The notes beneath the pieces are model-generated. The model saw only the letters and a list, made by a program, of their open reading frames with translations, was not told the origin of the DNA and did not search any database. Made by a program: the position numbers and the translations under genes. A stretch of DNA of 64,000 bases from positions 310,001 through 374,000 of the forward strand of contig NZ_CP042412.1 of the NCBI RefSeq assembly GCF_007954505.1, in the 5' to 3' direction. Positions 55,912-64,000 of the stretch are shown one piece after another. The stretch's first letter is position 1. Each line of letters begins with the position of its first letter. The stretch comes from Microbacterium sp. CBA3102 (lineage in GTDB: Bacteria; Actinomycetota; Actinomycetes; Actinomycetales; Microbacteriaceae).

Positions 55912-56688
55912 ATGAGCTCCCCCGTGCTTCGCGTCCGTCCCCGCGTCTGGATCGGTTTCGCGATCTGGATCGCCTACGTCCTCGTCGTCTTCGGCGTGCA
56001 GGTCGCGAGCGGGATCCCTTATGACGAGTGGGGTGACAGCGGGAGCAATCTGTTCCTCGGAGGCGGTCTCTCTCTGATCGTCGCCACCATCCTCCTCGCC
56101 ATCACGACATCGGTGCTCGGATGGTGGCGACCGGCGCTGTTCGAGGATGCCCGGAGCCATCACCGGTGGCCCGTCTTCGTGCCCATCCTCCTCGCGCTCA
56201 CCGCGATCCTCACCCTCGCCGTCACCGACTGGGCGTCCTACGACGGCGCATTCTTCGCGGCGTCACTCGTGCTGCTGCTCGTCGGCTTCACCGAGGAGAT
56301 GACCTCCCGCGGTCTCATGATCGTCGCTCTGCGGAGCCGCCTCTCCGAGGTATGGGTGTGGTTCCTCAGCTCCGCGGCCTTCGGCCTGATGCACTTCATG
56401 AACTTCTTCCTCGGTCAGGATCTGGTCCCCACCCTCATCCAGGTCGGCAGCGCCTTCGCCATCGGGACCGTGTTCTACATCCTGCGTCGCACGACCGGGA
56501 CCCTCATCTGGGCGATGGTGCTGCACGCCGTGTGGGACTTCTCCGTCTTCGCCGTGGGCCACGGCAACCCCGGACCTCTGGCGAATGCGCTCGGCGTGCT
56601 GCAGATGACGATCGGAATCCTCGCCATCGCCGTCGTCTGGTTCACGTTCCGCAGCACCCGCACCGCTGACGCAGACGCAACCGTCTGA
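55912..56688 (+). CDS. CPBP-family intramembrane metalloprotease
   Basis: This 258-residue membrane protein has about seven helices. CPBP (Abi/CAAX protease) motifs are EEMTSRG near 123 (the two catalytic glutamates and arginine), LMHFMNF near 160 and HAVWDF near 200. ATG at 55912 follows CATAAT by 6 bases, suggesting leaderless translation. The 123 bases before it (from 55789) hold no other gene. It is directly followed by a second CPBP gene. Substrates are unknown. Confidence 0.88.
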   Translation: MSSPVLRVRPRVWIGFAIWIAYVLVVFGVQVASGIPYDEWGDSGSNLFLGGGLSLIVATILLAITTSVLGWWRPALFEDARSHHRWPVFVPILLALTAILTLAVTDWASYDGAFFAASLVLLLVGFTEEMTSRGLMIVALRSRLSEVWVWFLSSAAFGLMHFMNFFLGQDLVPTLIQVGSAFAIGTVFYILRRTTGTLIWAMVLHAVWDFSVFAVGHGNPGPLANALGVLQMTIGILAIAVVWFTFRSTRTADADATV

Positions 56689-56692
56689 GCTG

Positions 56693-57520
56693 ATGAGCAC
56701 CGCCACTCTCCTCAACTACTCGACCTATGCCCTGGCCCTGGCGCTGGGGATCTTCGCGATCATCTGGTTCGCGGTGAAACGCAAGCCCGTCATGCGCAGC
56801 ATGGGGATCACACTCAACCGATGGCTCCCCGTCGACCTCGGGATCGGTCTCGTCATCCCGTTCGTGGCGATCAGCCTCGCGTTCGTCGCAGAACTCCTTC
56901 TCGGCGCCATCACCGTGACTCCCGCAACGCTGACGCTGACGGAGTTCATGAACGGGCTCGGCCTGTTGCTCTTCGGTGCCGCGCTCGAGGAATTCCTCTT
57001 CCGCGTCATGCTTCTCAGCGGAGTGGCCATCCTCCTCTCGCGACTGCGGTACGGTCGCTGGATCGCCGTGGCCGCAACCGCGATCCTCTTCGGCGCCATC
57101 CATCTCAGCAACCCCGGGGCGTCCGCGATCACGGCATTCGGCACGGGACTGGGCGGCGTCATCTACGCGGTCGCGTTCCTCGCCACCCGCAGCGTCTGGC
57201 TGCCATTCGCCCTGCACGTGAGTTGGAACCTCTCCCAGGGCCTCTGGGGGCTCCCCATCAGCGGCGAGACGCTCGTCGCCGGATGGTTCACCACGTCCCC
57301 CTCGGGGAACCCGCTTCTCAGCGGTGGCGACTACGGTCCGGAGGCGGGCATTCCGGGCATGCTCGCCCGCGTTCTCATCATCGCCCTGGTGCTGCTCTCT
57401 GTGAAGAAGCGCTGGCCCGAGGGCGATTTCGCCACGCTGCGCTTCGCACCCGACCCTGAGAAGCGCATTCGTCAAAAGCGGTCCGGTCGTCGCAGAGTTC
57501 ACCCGCACGCCGTTCGATAA
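56693..57520 (+). CDS. CPBP-family intramembrane metalloprotease, second copy
   Basis: This 275-residue membrane protein has EEFLFR near 97, GAIHLSN near 137 and HVSWNL near 178, the same catalytic pattern as its neighbour but in a diverged sequence. It starts only 4 bases after the upstream gene, so they are cotranscribed. The tail is basic (RIRQKRSGRRRVH). The pair may form a heteromeric protease or result from an old duplication. Confidence 0.88.
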   Translation: MSTATLLNYSTYALALALGIFAIIWFAVKRKPVMRSMGITLNRWLPVDLGIGLVIPFVAISLAFVAELLLGAITVTPATLTLTEFMNGLGLLLFGAALEEFLFRVMLLSGVAILLSRLRYGRWIAVAATAILFGAIHLSNPGASAITAFGTGLGGVIYAVAFLATRSVWLPFALHVSWNLSQGLWGLPISGETLVAGWFTTSPSGNPLLSGGDYGPEAGIPGMLARVLIIALVLLSVKKRWPEGDFATLRFAPDPEKRIRQKRSGRRRVHPHAVR

Positions 57521-57530
57521 GGTTCTCGGT

Positions 57531-57983
57531 GTGACGACGCAGACCACCCTCAGCGCGCCCCTCTACGGCGCCTCGTTCCCGCAGGCGGTCTCGCGCTTCT
57601 TTCGCAAGTACGCGACGTTCAGCGGGAGGGCCAGCCGAAGCGAGTATTGGTGGTGGGTGCTGGCGAACACGCTTGTCGCCGTGGCGTTCAATGCCCTCGG
57701 ACCCGTGACCGACCCACAGTGGGACTCTCGACCCGTCAACCTGCTGTCACCGTTCGCAGCGGGAGGTTCCTTTCCGTTGGCGAGCCCCGTCGGCGTGGCG
57801 TTCCTCATCTATGCGACGGCGATCCTCATTCCCGCCCTCGCGCTCACCTGGCGGCGACTTCACGACACGGATCGCAGCGGTGCGTGGTTCTTCATCGTCT
57901 TCGTCCCGATCATCGGCGCCATCGTTTTGTTCGTCTTCACCGTGTTGAGCGCGCGCCCCGCCGGTGCCCGGTTCGACCGGTAG
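57531..57983 (+). CDS. DUF805 membrane protein
   Basis: This 150-residue protein has three or four helices. DUF805 hallmarks are FRKYATFSGRASRSEYWWWV near 25-45 and ALTWRRLHDTDRSGAWFFIV near 110. GTG at 57531 lies 7 bases after TAAGGT and 10 bases after the previous stop, so it may have its own leaderless promoter. The function of the family is unknown. Confidence 0.9.
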   Translation: MTTQTTLSAPLYGASFPQAVSRFFRKYATFSGRASRSEYWWWVLANTLVAVAFNALGPVTDPQWDSRPVNLLSPFAAGGSFPLASPVGVAFLIYATAILIPALALTWRRLHDTDRSGAWFFIVFVPIIGAIVLFVFTVLSARPAGARFDR

Positions 57984-58049
57984 GGCGCGAGGATCGAGCA
58001 CGTCGTCGCACGAACTTGGCGGACTCGCTGACGACCGCGCGACCGACCG

Positions 58050-58868
58050 CTATTTGCCTTCGGCCTCGCGCGAGACCGGGGCCCACTCGGCCCACTCGTC
58101 GAGGCGCTGCTGATAGATGTGCGGAGCGATCTGGGTGGGCTGTTCACCGAAGAACACACGCAGCGGCGCCTTCTCGGCATCGACCACCCTGAGGATCGCC
58201 GATCCGAATCCGACGGGCTCGGGGCTCACGGTCCCGGCCATCCGCGCCGCCATCGCCTCGTGGAGCGGTGCGTACGCAGGAAGCGCGTCGGCAGACACAG
58301 CGGAGGATCCTGCCCAATCCGTGGCGAACCCACCGGGCTCGACGAGGGTGACCTTGATTCCGAAGCCGGCGACCTCTTGGGCGAGGGACTCCGTGAGACC
58401 TTCGAGCGCCCATTTCGATGCGTGGTAGCCGCCGAGAGACGGGAACGCGGCGACGCCGCCGATCGTGGAGATCTGGATGATGTGTCCCGATCCCTGCTCG
58501 CGGAGAAGCGGGAGAACGGCCTGCGTGACATGGAAGACGCCGAAGAGGTTCGTCTCCAGCTGGTCGCGCAGCTGCTGCGCGGTGATCTCCTCGACCGTGC
58601 CGAAGAGCCCGTACCCTGCATTGTTGATCACGACGTCGAGCCGACCGAACGATTCCTGAGCGGCCCGGACTGCGGCGAAGACCTGGTCCCGATCGGTGAC
58701 ATCCAGCTGAAGCGGAAGGACGGCATCGCCGTACTCTTCCACGAGGTCCTGCAGTGTGTCCGTATTGCGCGCCGTCGCGGCCACCCTGTCACCTCTCTGC
58801 AGCGCCGCGACGACGAACTCCCGGCCGAAGCCCTTCGACGAACCGGTGACGAACCAGACCTTGCTCAT
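58050..58868 (-). CDS. Short-chain dehydrogenase/reductase
   Basis: This 272-residue classical SDR has the cofactor motif TGSSKGFG near residue 8, NNAGYG near 85, catalytic Ser in IIQISTIGG, and YHASK with Tyr-x3-Lys near 155. An arginine after beta-2 (ATARNTDTL) favours NADPH. ATG at 58868 follows GAGGAG by 5 bases, and the longer upstream frame would cross the operator. It is divergent from a TetR regulator over a perfect inverted repeat, so it is probably its main target. The substrate is unknown. Confidence 0.92.
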   Translation of the reverse strand: MSKVWFVTGSSKGFGREFVVAALQRGDRVAATARNTDTLQDLVEEYGDAVLPLQLDVTDRDQVFAAVRAAQESFGRLDVVINNAGYGLFGTVEEITAQQLRDQLETNLFGVFHVTQAVLPLLREQGSGHIIQISTIGGVAAFPSLGGYHASKWALEGLTESLAQEVAGFGIKVTLVEPGGFATDWAGSSAVSADALPAYAPLHEAMAARMAGTVSPEPVGFGSAILRVVDAEKAPLRVFFGEQPTQIAPHIYQQRLDEWAEWAPVSREAEGK

Positions 58869-58925
58869 GATGCTCCTCGATGTTCTTCGACGTCTTGTGA
58901 CGCCATGTGCAACTATATGCCTGTT

Positions 58926-58942
58926 TTGACACCGGGTGTCAA
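58926..58942. promoter_or_regulatory. TetR operator TTGACACCGGGTGTCAA
   Basis: Perfect 8-base arms surround a central G in the gap between the divergent SDR and TetR genes. The left arm includes TTGACA, a consensus -35 hexamer, so binding would block RNA polymerase directly. Confidence 0.85.
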
Positions 58943-58969
58943 GTACGCCCTCGGTGCTAGTATGGAGAC

Positions 58970-59614
58970 ATGAGCGAGGACACGCCCCTGCCGATGCGCG
59001 CTCGCACACGGAGGCTCGTGCAGACCGAGCTGACGTCGGTGGCGCAGGATCTGTTCGTCGCCCAGGGGTACGACGCGACCACCGTCGATCAGATCGCCGC
59101 AGCGGCGGGGATGTCCAAGCGCACGTTCTTCCGCTACTTCCCTTCCAAGGACGACCTGGTGATCGGCAAGTACGACCTGTTCGCCGACCGCATGGCAGAA
59201 GCGCTGGACGATCGCCCCGCCGAGGAGCCGGTCTGGGTGTCGCTGCGTCGCGTCTTCGACATCACGCTCGACTACGTCCAGGACGACCGGCAGCGTGCGC
59301 GCAACGACGCGATGGACGAGATCGTGCGCAGCTCTCCGCAACTGAACGCTCGATATCTCGAGCGGATGCAGCGCGTGCAGCAGCTCCTCATCGGGCGCGT
59401 CGCCACCAGGCTCACCGGCCAGGATCCGGACCCCGCAGACCCCACCGCCGCCGCACTCGTGGGTGCCGCCTTCGCCTGCATGCAGGCCGCACGCAGTGCC
59501 TGGTTCGCCTCGGACCGGAGCGCTCCGTTCGGTGACTACCTCGACACGGCCATGGCCGCCTTCCAGACGATCCGCACGACGACCGACCGTGGCGCCGGCC
59601 CCCACTCGGGCTGA
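58970..59614 (+). CDS. TetR-family transcriptional regulator
   Basis: This 214-residue regulator has an N-terminal helix-turn-helix: LVQTELTSVAQDLFVAQGYD then VDQIAAAAGMSKRTFFRYFP, followed by SKDDLV. The C-terminal effector domain is helical and uncharacterised. ATG at 58970 follows TAGTAT by 6 bases, consistent with a leaderless transcript. It faces the SDR gene across a perfect inverted repeat and should repress both itself and the SDR. Confidence 0.92.
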   Translation: MSEDTPLPMRARTRRLVQTELTSVAQDLFVAQGYDATTVDQIAAAAGMSKRTFFRYFPSKDDLVIGKYDLFADRMAEALDDRPAEEPVWVSLRRVFDITLDYVQDDRQRARNDAMDEIVRSSPQLNARYLERMQRVQQLLIGRVATRLTGQDPDPADPTAAALVGAAFACMQAARSAWFASDRSAPFGDYLDTAMAAFQTIRTTTDRGAGPHSG

Positions 59615-59661
59615 GTCGACTCCCCGGCGACGAAACCGCAGCAGAATCGAAGAGCGCGCGA

Positions 59662-60831
59662 TCAGCGTTCGAGCACCAGCGCGATGCCCTGACCGACGCC
59701 GATGCACAACGCCACGACGGCCACGCCGCTCCCCCGTCGGCGGAGTTCGTGGGCGGCACGCGCGAGGACACGCCCGCCAGATGCACCCAACGGATGCCCG
59801 ATCGCGATCGCACCGCCGTGCACGTTCACGATCTCGGGATCGACGTCCGGCCATCCCGCGAGGCACGCCAGCGACTGGGACGCGAACGCCTCATTCAGCT
59901 CGACCAGGTCGACCTCGGACCAGGTGCGCCCCGCACGGGTGAGCGCGCGATTCGCGGCCTCGACCGGTGCGATGCCGAACACGTCGGGGTCGTTGCCGAA
60001 CACGCCGCGACCCGCGATGCGCGCGAGCGGCTCGGTGCCGACGGCCCCTTCGCTCCCGAGCAGCACGGCGGAGGCACCGTCGCTGATGGGTGACGAGTTG
60101 CCGGCGGTGACCGTGCCGTCGGTCGCGAACAGCGCACGCAGCCCACCGAGCTTCTCGAGGGTCGAGTCCTCGCGGATGCCCTCGTCGCGGGTGAGCGCAG
60201 CGCCGGGCACCTCGACGATCTCGTCCGCGAAGACACCGCGGCTCCAGGCCTGCGCTGCACGCTGGTGGCTGCGCAACGCGAAGGCATCCTGCTCGTCCCT
60301 CGAGATCCCGAACATCGTCGCGAGCTTCTCGGCGGACTCCCCGTTGGAGATCGTCCACTCCTTCGGCAGAGCGGGGTTCGTCATCCGCCAGCCGATCGCC
60401 GTGTTCCACATCTGCTGGTTGCCGACCGCCGGCCACGGCTTCGCCGACTTCTCGACGACGAACGGCGCGCGACTCATCGACTCGACGCCCCCGGCGAGCA
60501 CGATCTCGGCATCGCCCGACTCGATCGCCCGCGACCCCTGGATCACCGCCTCGAGGCTCGACCCGCAGAGCCGGTTCACCGTCGCGCCCGGCACCGTCGT
60601 CGGGAAGCCGGCGAGGAGCGCGGCGAACCGGGCGACGTCGCGGTTGTCCTCACCGGCCTGGTTCGCATCGCCCAGGAGCACGTCGTCGATGCGTGCGGGG
60701 TCGATGCCCGTCCGCTCGACGACGGCGCGGAGCGTCACGGCGGCGAGGTCGTCGGGGCGGATCCCGGCGAGCGCCCCGCCCGCGCGCCCGAACGGGGTAC
60801 GGACGGCGTCGTAGACGAAGGAGGCGGTCAT
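59662..60831 (-). CDS. pcaF: 3-oxoadipyl-CoA thiolase
   Basis: This 389-residue thiolase cleaves 3-oxoadipyl-CoA to succinyl-CoA and acetyl-CoA. Catalytic residues are Cys89 in NRLCGSSLEA, His in IAIGHPLGASGGR, and the second Cys in VVALCIGVGQGIALVLE. ATG at 60831 overlaps the pcaJ stop (ATGA). An open frame much further upstream is a shadow. A general acetyl-CoA acetyltransferase is the alternative, but the pcaDCIJ context favours PcaF. Confidence 0.93.
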   Translation of the reverse strand: MTASFVYDAVRTPFGRAGGALAGIRPDDLAAVTLRAVVERTGIDPARIDDVLLGDANQAGEDNRDVARFAALLAGFPTTVPGATVNRLCGSSLEAVIQGSRAIESGDAEIVLAGGVESMSRAPFVVEKSAKPWPAVGNQQMWNTAIGWRMTNPALPKEWTISNGESAEKLATMFGISRDEQDAFALRSHQRAAQAWSRGVFADEIVEVPGAALTRDEGIREDSTLEKLGGLRALFATDGTVTAGNSSPISDGASAVLLGSEGAVGTEPLARIAGRGVFGNDPDVFGIAPVEAANRALTRAGRTWSEVDLVELNEAFASQSLACLAGWPDVDPEIVNVHGGAIAIGHPLGASGGRVLARAAHELRRRGSGVAVVALCIGVGQGIALVLER

Positions 60832-61463
60832 GAGAGTTCCAATCCGGTCAGAGCGCGGAGCGTCTCGAGGGTGTTCTCGCCGAACGTCTCTCGCACCGAG
60901 AACCCTGCCGGCGTGACGTCGAAGATCGCGTGATCGGTGTAGACGCGTGTGACGCACCCCACTCCCGTGAGCGGGTACGTGCAGTCGTCCACGAGCTTGG
61001 ATGAGCCGTCCTTGGCGAGCAGATCGGTCATCACGAACACCTGCTTCGCACCGATCGCCAGATCCATCGCTCCACCGACCGCCGGGATGGCTCCGGGTGC
61101 CCCCGTCGACCAGTTGGCCAGGTCGCCGTTCTGCGCCACCTGGAACGCTCCGAGCACGCAGATGTCGAGGTGCCCGCCGCGCATCATCGCGAAGGAGTCG
61201 GCGTGGTGGAAGTACGAGGCTCCGGCGAGGGCCGTGACCGGTTGCTTCCCTGCGTTGATGAGGTCGGGATCGATGCGATCGGATGCCGGCGCCGGTCCCA
61301 TCCCGAGCAGCCCGTTCTCGGTGTGCAGGACGATCTCGAGGTCGTCCGGCAGGAAGTTCGCGACCAGCGTGGGGGCGCCGATACCGAGGTTGACGATCGC
61401 ACCCTCGGGGATGTCGGCAGCGATGCGCGCCGCCAGCTCGTCGCGGGTGATCCGGGTACTCAT
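60828..61463 (-). CDS. pcaJ: 3-oxoadipate CoA-transferase subunit B
   Basis: This 211-residue subunit carries the catalytic glutamate, Glu49 in LHTENGLLGMGP, the family B-subunit motif. GGHLDICVLGAFQVAQNGDL and MDLAIGAKQVFVMTDLLAKD are typical of PcaJ/ScoB. With PcaI it transfers CoA from succinyl-CoA to 3-oxoadipate. ATG at 61463 overlaps the pcaI stop by 4 bases. Confidence 0.95.
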   Translation of the reverse strand: MSTRITRDELAARIAADIPEGAIVNLGIGAPTLVANFLPDDLEIVLHTENGLLGMGPAPASDRIDPDLINAGKQPVTALAGASYFHHADSFAMMRGGHLDICVLGAFQVAQNGDLANWSTGAPGAIPAVGGAMDLAIGAKQVFVMTDLLAKDGSSKLVDDCTYPLTGVGCVTRVYTDHAIFDVTPAGFSVRETFGENTLETLRALTGLELS

Positions 61464-62209
61464 CGTCCACTCTCCGCTCCGGTGGCCAGCGGGCGCCCTT
61501 CGATGTCGACGCCTCCGGTGAAGCCGTCGCCATCGAGCCAGGCGCGTCGTCCGACCGCGACGACCCGATCCACGAACAGCCCCGGCGTCACGACGGTTTC
61601 AGGGTCGAGGGACCCGAGGGGCACGATCTCGTCGACCTGCACGATCGTCGTGGTCGCAGCGGTGGCCATGACGGGTCCGAAGTTGCGGGCGGTCTCCCGA
61701 TAGACCAGGTTGCCCCAGCGGTCGGCGGCCCGTGCGCTGACGAGGGCGACATCCGCGGAGATCGGGTACTCCAGCACGAAGCGACGGCCGTCGATCGTGC
61801 GCTCCTCCTTGCCCTCCGCGAGCTGCGTGCCCACGCCCGTGGGAGAGAAGAACGCCCCGATACCCGCGCCCGCAGCGCGGATGCGCTCGGCCAGGTTGCC
61901 CTGCGCGACGATCTCGAGCTCGATCTCCCCCGCCCGGTACAGACCGTCGAACACCCAGGAGTCGTGCTGACGCGGGAAGGAGCAGACGATCCGTCGCACC
62001 CGGCGTTCCGCGAGCAGAGCCGCCAGACCGATGTCCCCGTTCCCCGCGTTGTTCGCGACGATCGTGAGGTCCCGCGCTCCCTGGGCGATGAGCGCGTCGA
62101 TGAGCTCGACGGGCTGTCCTGCCCGGCCGAAACCGCCGATCATCACGGTCGCGCCGTCGGCGATCCCTGCCACTGCCGTCGCGGCATCCGGAACCGTCTT
62201 GTCGATCAC
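61460..62209 (-). CDS. pcaI: 3-oxoadipate CoA-transferase subunit A
   Basis: This 249-residue subunit has the CoA-binding pattern GATVMIGGFGRAGQPVELID near 20 and IVANNAGNGDIGLAAL near 50. FFSPTGVGTQLAEGK and NLVYRETARNFGPVMATAA are typical of PcaI/ScoA. It is coupled to pcaC upstream and pcaJ downstream by 4-base overlaps. An acetoacetate CoA-transferase would look similar, but the gene neighbourhood points to the beta-ketoadipate pathway. Confidence 0.95.
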   Translation of the reverse strand: MIDKTVPDAATAVAGIADGATVMIGGFGRAGQPVELIDALIAQGARDLTIVANNAGNGDIGLAALLAERRVRRIVCSFPRQHDSWVFDGLYRAGEIELEIVAQGNLAERIRAAGAGIGAFFSPTGVGTQLAEGKEERTIDGRRFVLEYPISADVALVSARAADRWGNLVYRETARNFGPVMATAATTTIVQVDEIVPLGSLDPETVVTPGLFVDRVVAVGRRAWLDGDGFTGGVDIEGRPLATGAESGR

Positions 62210-62619
62210 GAGCGGCCCTCGCCGTCGTGGTCACCGGGCTGTGTCGAGAAGACCTCGCCGGCGATCCGGAACGCGGTGTTCGCGGCGGGGACACCGGAGT
62301 AGACGGCCGACTGCAGGATCACCTCGCGGATCTCCTCGATGGTGAGACCGTTGCGCCGTGCGGCGCGCAGATGCATCGCGAGCTCTTCGTGGTGCCCGTG
62401 CGCGATGAGCGAGGAGAGCACGGCGATCGATCGCGACCGGCGGTCGAGTCCGGGACGAGACCAGACATCTCCCCAGGCGACCCGGGTGATGAAGTCCTGG
62501 AAGTCCGCGGTGAGGTCCGTGGTCGCGGCGATCGCTCGGTCGACGTGCGCATCGGAGAGCACTTCGCGGCGCACCGCCATCCCCTGCGCTCGGCGCTCGT
62601 CATCGGTGAGTCCGGTCAT
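62206..62619 (-). CDS. pcaC: 4-carboxymuconolactone decarboxylase
   Basis: This 137-residue CMD/AhpD-fold enzyme decarboxylates 4-carboxymuconolactone to 3-oxoadipate enol-lactone. Family motifs are AWGDVWSRPGLDRRSRSIAV, IAHGHHEELAMHLRAARRNG and EEIREVILQSAVYSGVPAAN. It is a separate gene here, not fused to pcaD as the PcaL protein of many actinobacteria. It overlaps pcaD and pcaI by 4 bases each. Confidence 0.95.
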   Translation of the reverse strand: MTGLTDDERRAQGMAVRREVLSDAHVDRAIAATTDLTADFQDFITRVAWGDVWSRPGLDRRSRSIAVLSSLIAHGHHEELAMHLRAARRNGLTIEEIREVILQSAVYSGVPAANTAFRIAGEVFSTQPGDHDGEGRS

Positions 62620-63404
62620 GATCGGCCTTCCTTCGTGAAGAACTCGGTCAACAGCTGCTCGACCGCGACGGGATCGTCGACCGGCGCGAGGTGCGAAGCC
62701 TCCGGGATGCCGCGAGCCCGGCCGTGGCGCACGCCGTCGGCGATCTCGCGGGCTGAGGTCTCCGGCGTCACCGCGTCATTTGCGCCCCAGACCGCGAGCA
62801 CCGGCGTCCGGATCTCGCCGAGGCGGTCCCGGACGTCGAATTCGGCGAGCGCCTCACAGCACAGGGCATAGCTCTCGTCGTCGGTGTCCTGCAGCACGTG
62901 CAGCAGCCGTCCGGTCACGTCGGGGTGCGCGGCGACCGAGCCGGGCGCGAACCAGCGCTGCGCGGACCCGATGATCAGCGACGACGTCGACTGCGCGCGC
63001 ACCTGGGCCGCCCGGTCATGCCAGCCCTCCGGCGTTCCGATCGCGGCGCCGGAGCAGAGGATCGCGGCACTCTCGACGAGTTCAGGATGCCGGAGCATGA
63101 TCTCCAGACCGACAGCGCCGCCGAGGGACACCCCGGCGTAGCGGATGCGGTCAGCCCCGAGATCCGCCCCGACATCGGCGACGGCATCGGCGACGGCATC
63201 GGCGAGATCCGCGACGGAGAACGGCGCATCCGCCGGGGGCGCCGCACCGTGCCCCGGCAGATCCCAGAGGACCACGCGGTGAGTCCGTGCCAGTGCGGGG
63301 ACGACGCCCTCCCAGAGGATCGCCGACGTGCCGAGCGAGGGGCCGAGCACGAGGAGCGGGGCATCGGCGGGGCCGACCGGGTCGGTGACGGCGATCGTGG
63401 TCAT
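62616..63404 (-). CDS. pcaD: 3-oxoadipate enol-lactonase
   Basis: This 262-residue alpha/beta hydrolase opens the enol-lactone to 3-oxoadipate. Nucleophile Ser is in YAGVSLGGAVG near 98, Asp in VWGANDAVTPETS near 205, and His in PEASHLAPVDDP near 238. ATG at 63404 overlaps the pcaB stop by 4 bases. A short DNA repeat of about 12 bases near 63165-63215 encodes the run ADAVADAVADVGADLGAD. Confidence 0.94.
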   Translation of the reverse strand: MTTIAVTDPVGPADAPLLVLGPSLGTSAILWEGVVPALARTHRVVLWDLPGHGAAPPADAPFSVADLADAVADAVADVGADLGADRIRYAGVSLGGAVGLEIMLRHPELVESAAILCSGAAIGTPEGWHDRAAQVRAQSTSSLIIGSAQRWFAPGSVAAHPDVTGRLLHVLQDTDDESYALCCEALAEFDVRDRLGEIRTPVLAVWGANDAVTPETSAREIADGVRHGRARGIPEASHLAPVDDPVAVEQLLTEFFTKEGRS

Positions 63405-64000
63405 GAGCGGTCTCCGTGCTCGCCGGTGTAGGCAGCGGGGTCGATCAGGTCGGCGATGTCGAGGTCGGCGGCCTCGGGGAGCGCGCGCAGCAGCGAACCG
63501 AGGTCCGCCCCCGCGTCCGCCTCTCGGATGAGCGCGTCGAAGCGGTCCCGCCCGATCAGCGGAACGAGCACGAGCGCCAGACGTTCGCTGACCAGCAGGC
63601 CACCGGTGAGCGCGAGGTTGTGCGCCGCGGCGCAGGCGTCCACCCGGAGGTTCTCGGACAGTGAGACGGCATGGGCCGAAGCGCCGAGCGCCAGGCGCAG
63701 GAGTTCGCGCAGGGTCGGCCATTCCGCATGCCAGGAACCGGCCGGGCGCTCGTCCGCGGCGAGCGCGGCCGCGAGGTGAAGCGTGGCACCGAGCTGCGGG
63801 GCACGAAGCGCTGCCGAGCGGATGAGGGTCGATGCGACCGGATTCTGCTTCTGCGGCATGGCCGACGATCCGCCACGCGTGCCTTCCCTGAGCTCTCCGA
63901 TCTCGGTGCGACTGAGGGTCGCGACGTCGCCGGCGATCTTGCCGAGCGCATCGAGTGCCTGCACGAGCGCATCGCCGAGTTCGGTGACGGGCCACCGGGT
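63401..64000 (-). CDS. pcaB: 3-carboxy-cis,cis-muconate cycloisomerase (partial, N-terminus outside window)
   Basis: The last 199 residues of this fumarase/aspartase-superfamily enzyme are present, and the frame is open to base 64000. GSSAMPQKQNPVAS is the superfamily signature loop containing the catalytic region. The enzyme lactonises 3-carboxymuconate in protocatechuate breakdown. It is the upstream-most pca gene visible, followed by pcaD with a 4-base overlap. pcaG and pcaH may lie just beyond the right edge. Confidence 0.93.
   Translation of the reverse strand, partial: TRWPVTELGDALVQALDALGKIAGDVATLSRTEIGELREGTRGGSSAMPQKQNPVASTLIRSAALRAPQLGATLHLAAALAADERPAGSWHAEWPTLRELLRLALGASAHAVSLSENLRVDACAAAHNLALTGGLLVSERLALVLVPLIGRDRFDALIREADAGADLGSLLRALPEAADLDIADLIDPAAYTGEHGDRS

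Noticed and set aside
58926..58963. TTGACA (58926) and TAGTAT (58958) as one -35/-10 promoter
   Set aside because: The spacing is 26 bases, too long for a standard promoter. TTGACA is kept only as part of the operator arm, and TAGTAT may act with another -35.

Overview
This window is about 64 kb of high-GC DNA with dense, mostly overlapping operons. It is most likely from the chromosome of an actinobacterium of the family Microbacteriaceae, probably Microbacterium or a close relative. That placement is an inference from base composition, GTG and TTG starts, probable leaderless starts, an AztABCD-type zinc system, ROK and LacI control of pentose genes, and a small protein resembling the actinobacterial DUF7882 family. 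I saw no rRNA, tRNA, CRISPR array, transposase or prophage gene.

Region 1 (1-11.3 kb). A minus-strand operon encodes a branched-chain-amino-acid-type ABC transporter: a binding lipoprotein, LivH, LivM, LivG and LivF. It is followed by a large secreted glucose/sorbosone-dehydrogenase-like protein cut by the window edge. The binding-protein gene has an in-frame TGA 57 codons before its natural end. A LacI regulator is divergent, with palindromic operators in between. Next come a cytoplasmic type I sulfatase and its probable formylglycine-generating enzyme. Together these suggest uptake and desulfation of an unidentified sulfated compound.

Region 2 (11.4-37.3 kb) is a pentose and hemicellulose island. 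It holds a ROK repressor with xylA-xylB, an araDBA-mutarotase operon with a LacI regulator and a doubled operator, an NAD-dependent epimerase-like gene, and an alditol oxidase. A LacI regulator then shares an operator sequence with a sugar ABC transporter and GH51 arabinofuranosidase operon. A last LacI regulator is divergent from a second sugar ABC transporter and a GH3 glycosidase. Both sugar transporters lack an ATPase gene here. The GH51 and GH3 enzymes lack signal peptides, so imported oligosaccharides are probably cleaved inside the cell and passed to XylAB and AraBAD. Four copies of a long palindrome built on GGTCGCGATATGGCAGC sit at gene ends in regions 1 and 2, three of them between convergent genes.

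Region 3 (37.3-49.8 kb) contains a ThrE-type exporter, a flavin-reductase-like protein divergent from an ArsR-type regulator, a DUF7882-like protein, and PEP synthase with its regulatory kinase/phosphorylase. A copper operon (CopZ, CopA, a His-rich CopB-type ATPase) follows, behind two CsoR-like boxes. A truncated VapC toxin and a haloacid-dehalogenase-type hydrolase complete it.

Region 4 (49.8-54.8 kb) is a zinc uptake locus: a divergent ATPase, then permease, AztD-like protein, AztC and AztD, with a Zur-like box between. The two AztD paralogues carry complementary histidine clusters.

Region 5 (54.9-64 kb) holds a GNAT acetyltransferase, two CPBP membrane proteases, a DUF805 protein, a short-chain dehydrogenase and TetR regulator pair around a perfect operator, and a translationally coupled pcaBDCIJF operon of the beta-ketoadipate pathway, cut at the right edge inside pcaB.
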